NCBI RefSeq assembly: GCF_013369385.1
Contig: NZ_SZTO01000010.1
Span: 186,001-250,000, forward strand
Reading direction: 5' to 3'
Source: Vibrio sp. 05-20-BW147
Lineage (GTDB): Bacteria; Pseudomonadota; Gammaproteobacteria; Enterobacterales; Vibrionaceae
DNA: 64,000 nucleotides
Both the position numbers and the translations under genes were made by a program. Within the stretch, counting starts at the first letter, position 1, and each line of letters opens with the position of its first letter. Shown here piece by piece: positions 63,066 through 64,000 of the stretch. The notes under the pieces were generated by a model. The model was not told the origin of the DNA. It did no database searches and saw only the letters and a list, made by a program, of their open reading frames with translations.

Positions 63066-64000
63066 TTAGAAGTAGTATTCTAGACCAACACCCCAACCAA
63101 ACTCTGCATCAGAGTCATCTTTGGAGATCATGTATGGTCGAACATAAGCCAATGCAGAATCATCTAAGAAGTACATTGCTTGTGCAGACACAATGTAGTC
63201 GTTTGAACCTTTAACTTCTGTGCTGTCTAGCTCTGCGTCTAGGTTAGCCGCATAGTTCATCTTGAAGTTCCAGTTTTCCACACCTGAGTAGTATACACCC
63301 AGAGAGTAGCTGTTTTGAGCGATGTCGACACCAGTCAACTCAGGTCTTGCAACATCGGCTAGCACAACATCTTTGTACTCTGCTGATTCATTTTTAAACG
63401 CACCGTTGATGCCAAAGCCATCGAAGTGAAGCTCGAAACCGATGATAGCTGCCGTTGTATCAGATTTTGCAGAACCTTTAAGATTTTGAACACCTTGACC
63501 TGGATTTTGAGCCAACCACTGAGCGTATACTGAATCAAAAGTGCCAACGCTACGGTCTTGACCCACTTCGTAGCCAGCGTGAACAGTTAGAACGCCTTTA
63601 GTAAAGTGACCACCCAAGCTGTAGAAGTTAGAATCTTTATCAGATTCTGTACCACGACCTGCCGCTACGTTAAATGTGAAACCACCTAGATTTGCAGAAT
63701 CGTAACGCACCATGTTTGATTGACGGTCGTAGCGAGCACCACCGATGACATCGCCGCCCCAGTCAAAAATTGCACCTGCGCGTTGACCAGAATAAGGCCA
63801 GTCAATGATTTCATAAGTCGGAGTTAGTAAACGACCAGCGCGAATCTTACCACCGTTGTCAAACTCAAAACCAACGAAAGTATCACGTACACCTACACCA
63901 CTGGCTGCACCGGTGTCACCAACGTTACCACCTTCCATTTGCCAAATCAGTTTAGGACCGCGAGCAAGTTCTTTAGAGCCGCGAAGACCAAAACGTGATT
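63066..64000 (-). CDS. Gram-negative porin, OmpU-like (5' end outside window)
   Basis: The frame is open to the window edge, so the signal peptide and first strands are missing; the Met at 63938 is internal. It shows the trimeric porin pattern: S-R-F-G-L-R-G-S-K-E-L at the start, the conserved G-G-K-I-R-A-G-R-L strand, the eyelet-loop region D-W-P-Y-S-G-Q-R-A-G and a C-terminal Phe (V-G-L-E-Y-Y-F) recognised by BAM. It allows diffusion of small solutes across the outer membrane. Closest in feel to Vibrio OmpU and its paralogues, but the exact paralogue is not clear. Confidence 0.9.
   Translation of the reverse strand, partial: SRFGLRGSKELARGPKLIWQMEGGNVGDTGAASGVGVRDTFVGFEFDNGGKIRAGRLLTPTYEIIDWPYSGQRAGAIFDWGGDVIGGARYDRQSNMVRYDSANLGGFTFNVAAGRGTESDKDSNFYSLGGHFTKGVLTVHAGYEVGQDRSVGTFDSVYAQWLAQNPGQGVQNLKGSAKSDTTAAIIGFELHFDGFGINGAFKNESAEYKDVVLADVARPELTGVDIAQNSYSLGVYYSGVENWNFKMNYAANLDAELDSTEVKGSNDYIVSAQAMYFLDDSALAYVRPYMISKDDSDAEFGWGVGLEYYF

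Noticed and set aside
1-64000. Insertion sequences, integrases or prophage genes
   Set aside because: No transposase, recombinase or phage structural gene was recognised on either strand; mobility is inferred only from the 38-bp repeats and the ERIC element.

Overview
The window is chromosomal DNA from a gammaproteobacterium, almost certainly a Vibrio. The evidence is the gene order fabB-pdxB-asd-fimV-truA-accD-folC-dedD-cvpA-purF, a tRNA-Arg(UCU)/folD locus, a cadC-cadB-cadA locus, a stand-alone CARF nuclease beside a chemoreceptor (as in V. cholerae VC1899), an OmpU-type porin and an ERIC element. It resembles V. vulnificus or V. parahaemolyticus more than V. cholerae, but the species cannot be fixed from the sequence alone.

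Layout. 1-8 kb: a truncated chemoreceptor, the CARF/PD-(D/E)XK nuclease, uridine phosphorylase, a Zn/Cd/Pb efflux ATPase behind a MerR-type promoter, a CBS protein and a diguanylate cyclase. 8-14 kb: lysine decarboxylase acid-response genes (cadA, cadB, cadC), with an array of 22 octanucleotide repeats between cadC and cadB. 14-16.2 kb: a membrane diguanylate cyclase and an MgtE transmembrane-domain protein. 16.67-23.54 kb: an apparent genomic island between two 38-bp copies of the tRNA-Arg terminator. It carries a cytosine-5 DNA methyltransferase, a 1021-aa protein with a MORC/Hsp90-like ATPase and a histidine-kinase module, and a 636-aa receiver-domain protein. 23.5-31.9 kb: tRNA-Arg, folD, rlmA, a Fur-controlled ChaN-like lipoprotein, alkaline phosphatase, small metal-cluster and glyoxalase proteins, and aquaporin Z. 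32-36.6 kb: a two-component system followed by a DUF2860 outer-membrane protein and a lipoprotein. 36.7-41.2 kb: recR-ybaB-dnaX-apt, ybaN and a 43-aa membrane protein. 41.5-43.7 kb: rssB and a LysR regulator. 43.8-61.4 kb: the conserved housekeeping block from purF to mnmC, including a giant FimV and a probable FarS sRNA in the fabB 3' UTR. 61.8-64 kb: a DUF2057 protein and a truncated porin.

How the genes fit together. Most of the window is core metabolism and surface biology, and several control sites are readable: CRP and CytR-like sites at udp, a MerR-type promoter at zntA, PurR boxes at folD and cvpA-purF, and a Fur box at chaN. The best candidate for an under-described system is the tRNA-linked cassette at 17.1-23.3 kb. 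It looks like a methylation-associated defence system in which a MORC-type ATPase/kinase signals to a receiver-effector. A perfect terminator separates the methyltransferase from the two partner genes. The stand-alone CARF nuclease, which has a degenerate ligand motif and no CRISPR locus nearby, is the second most interesting item.
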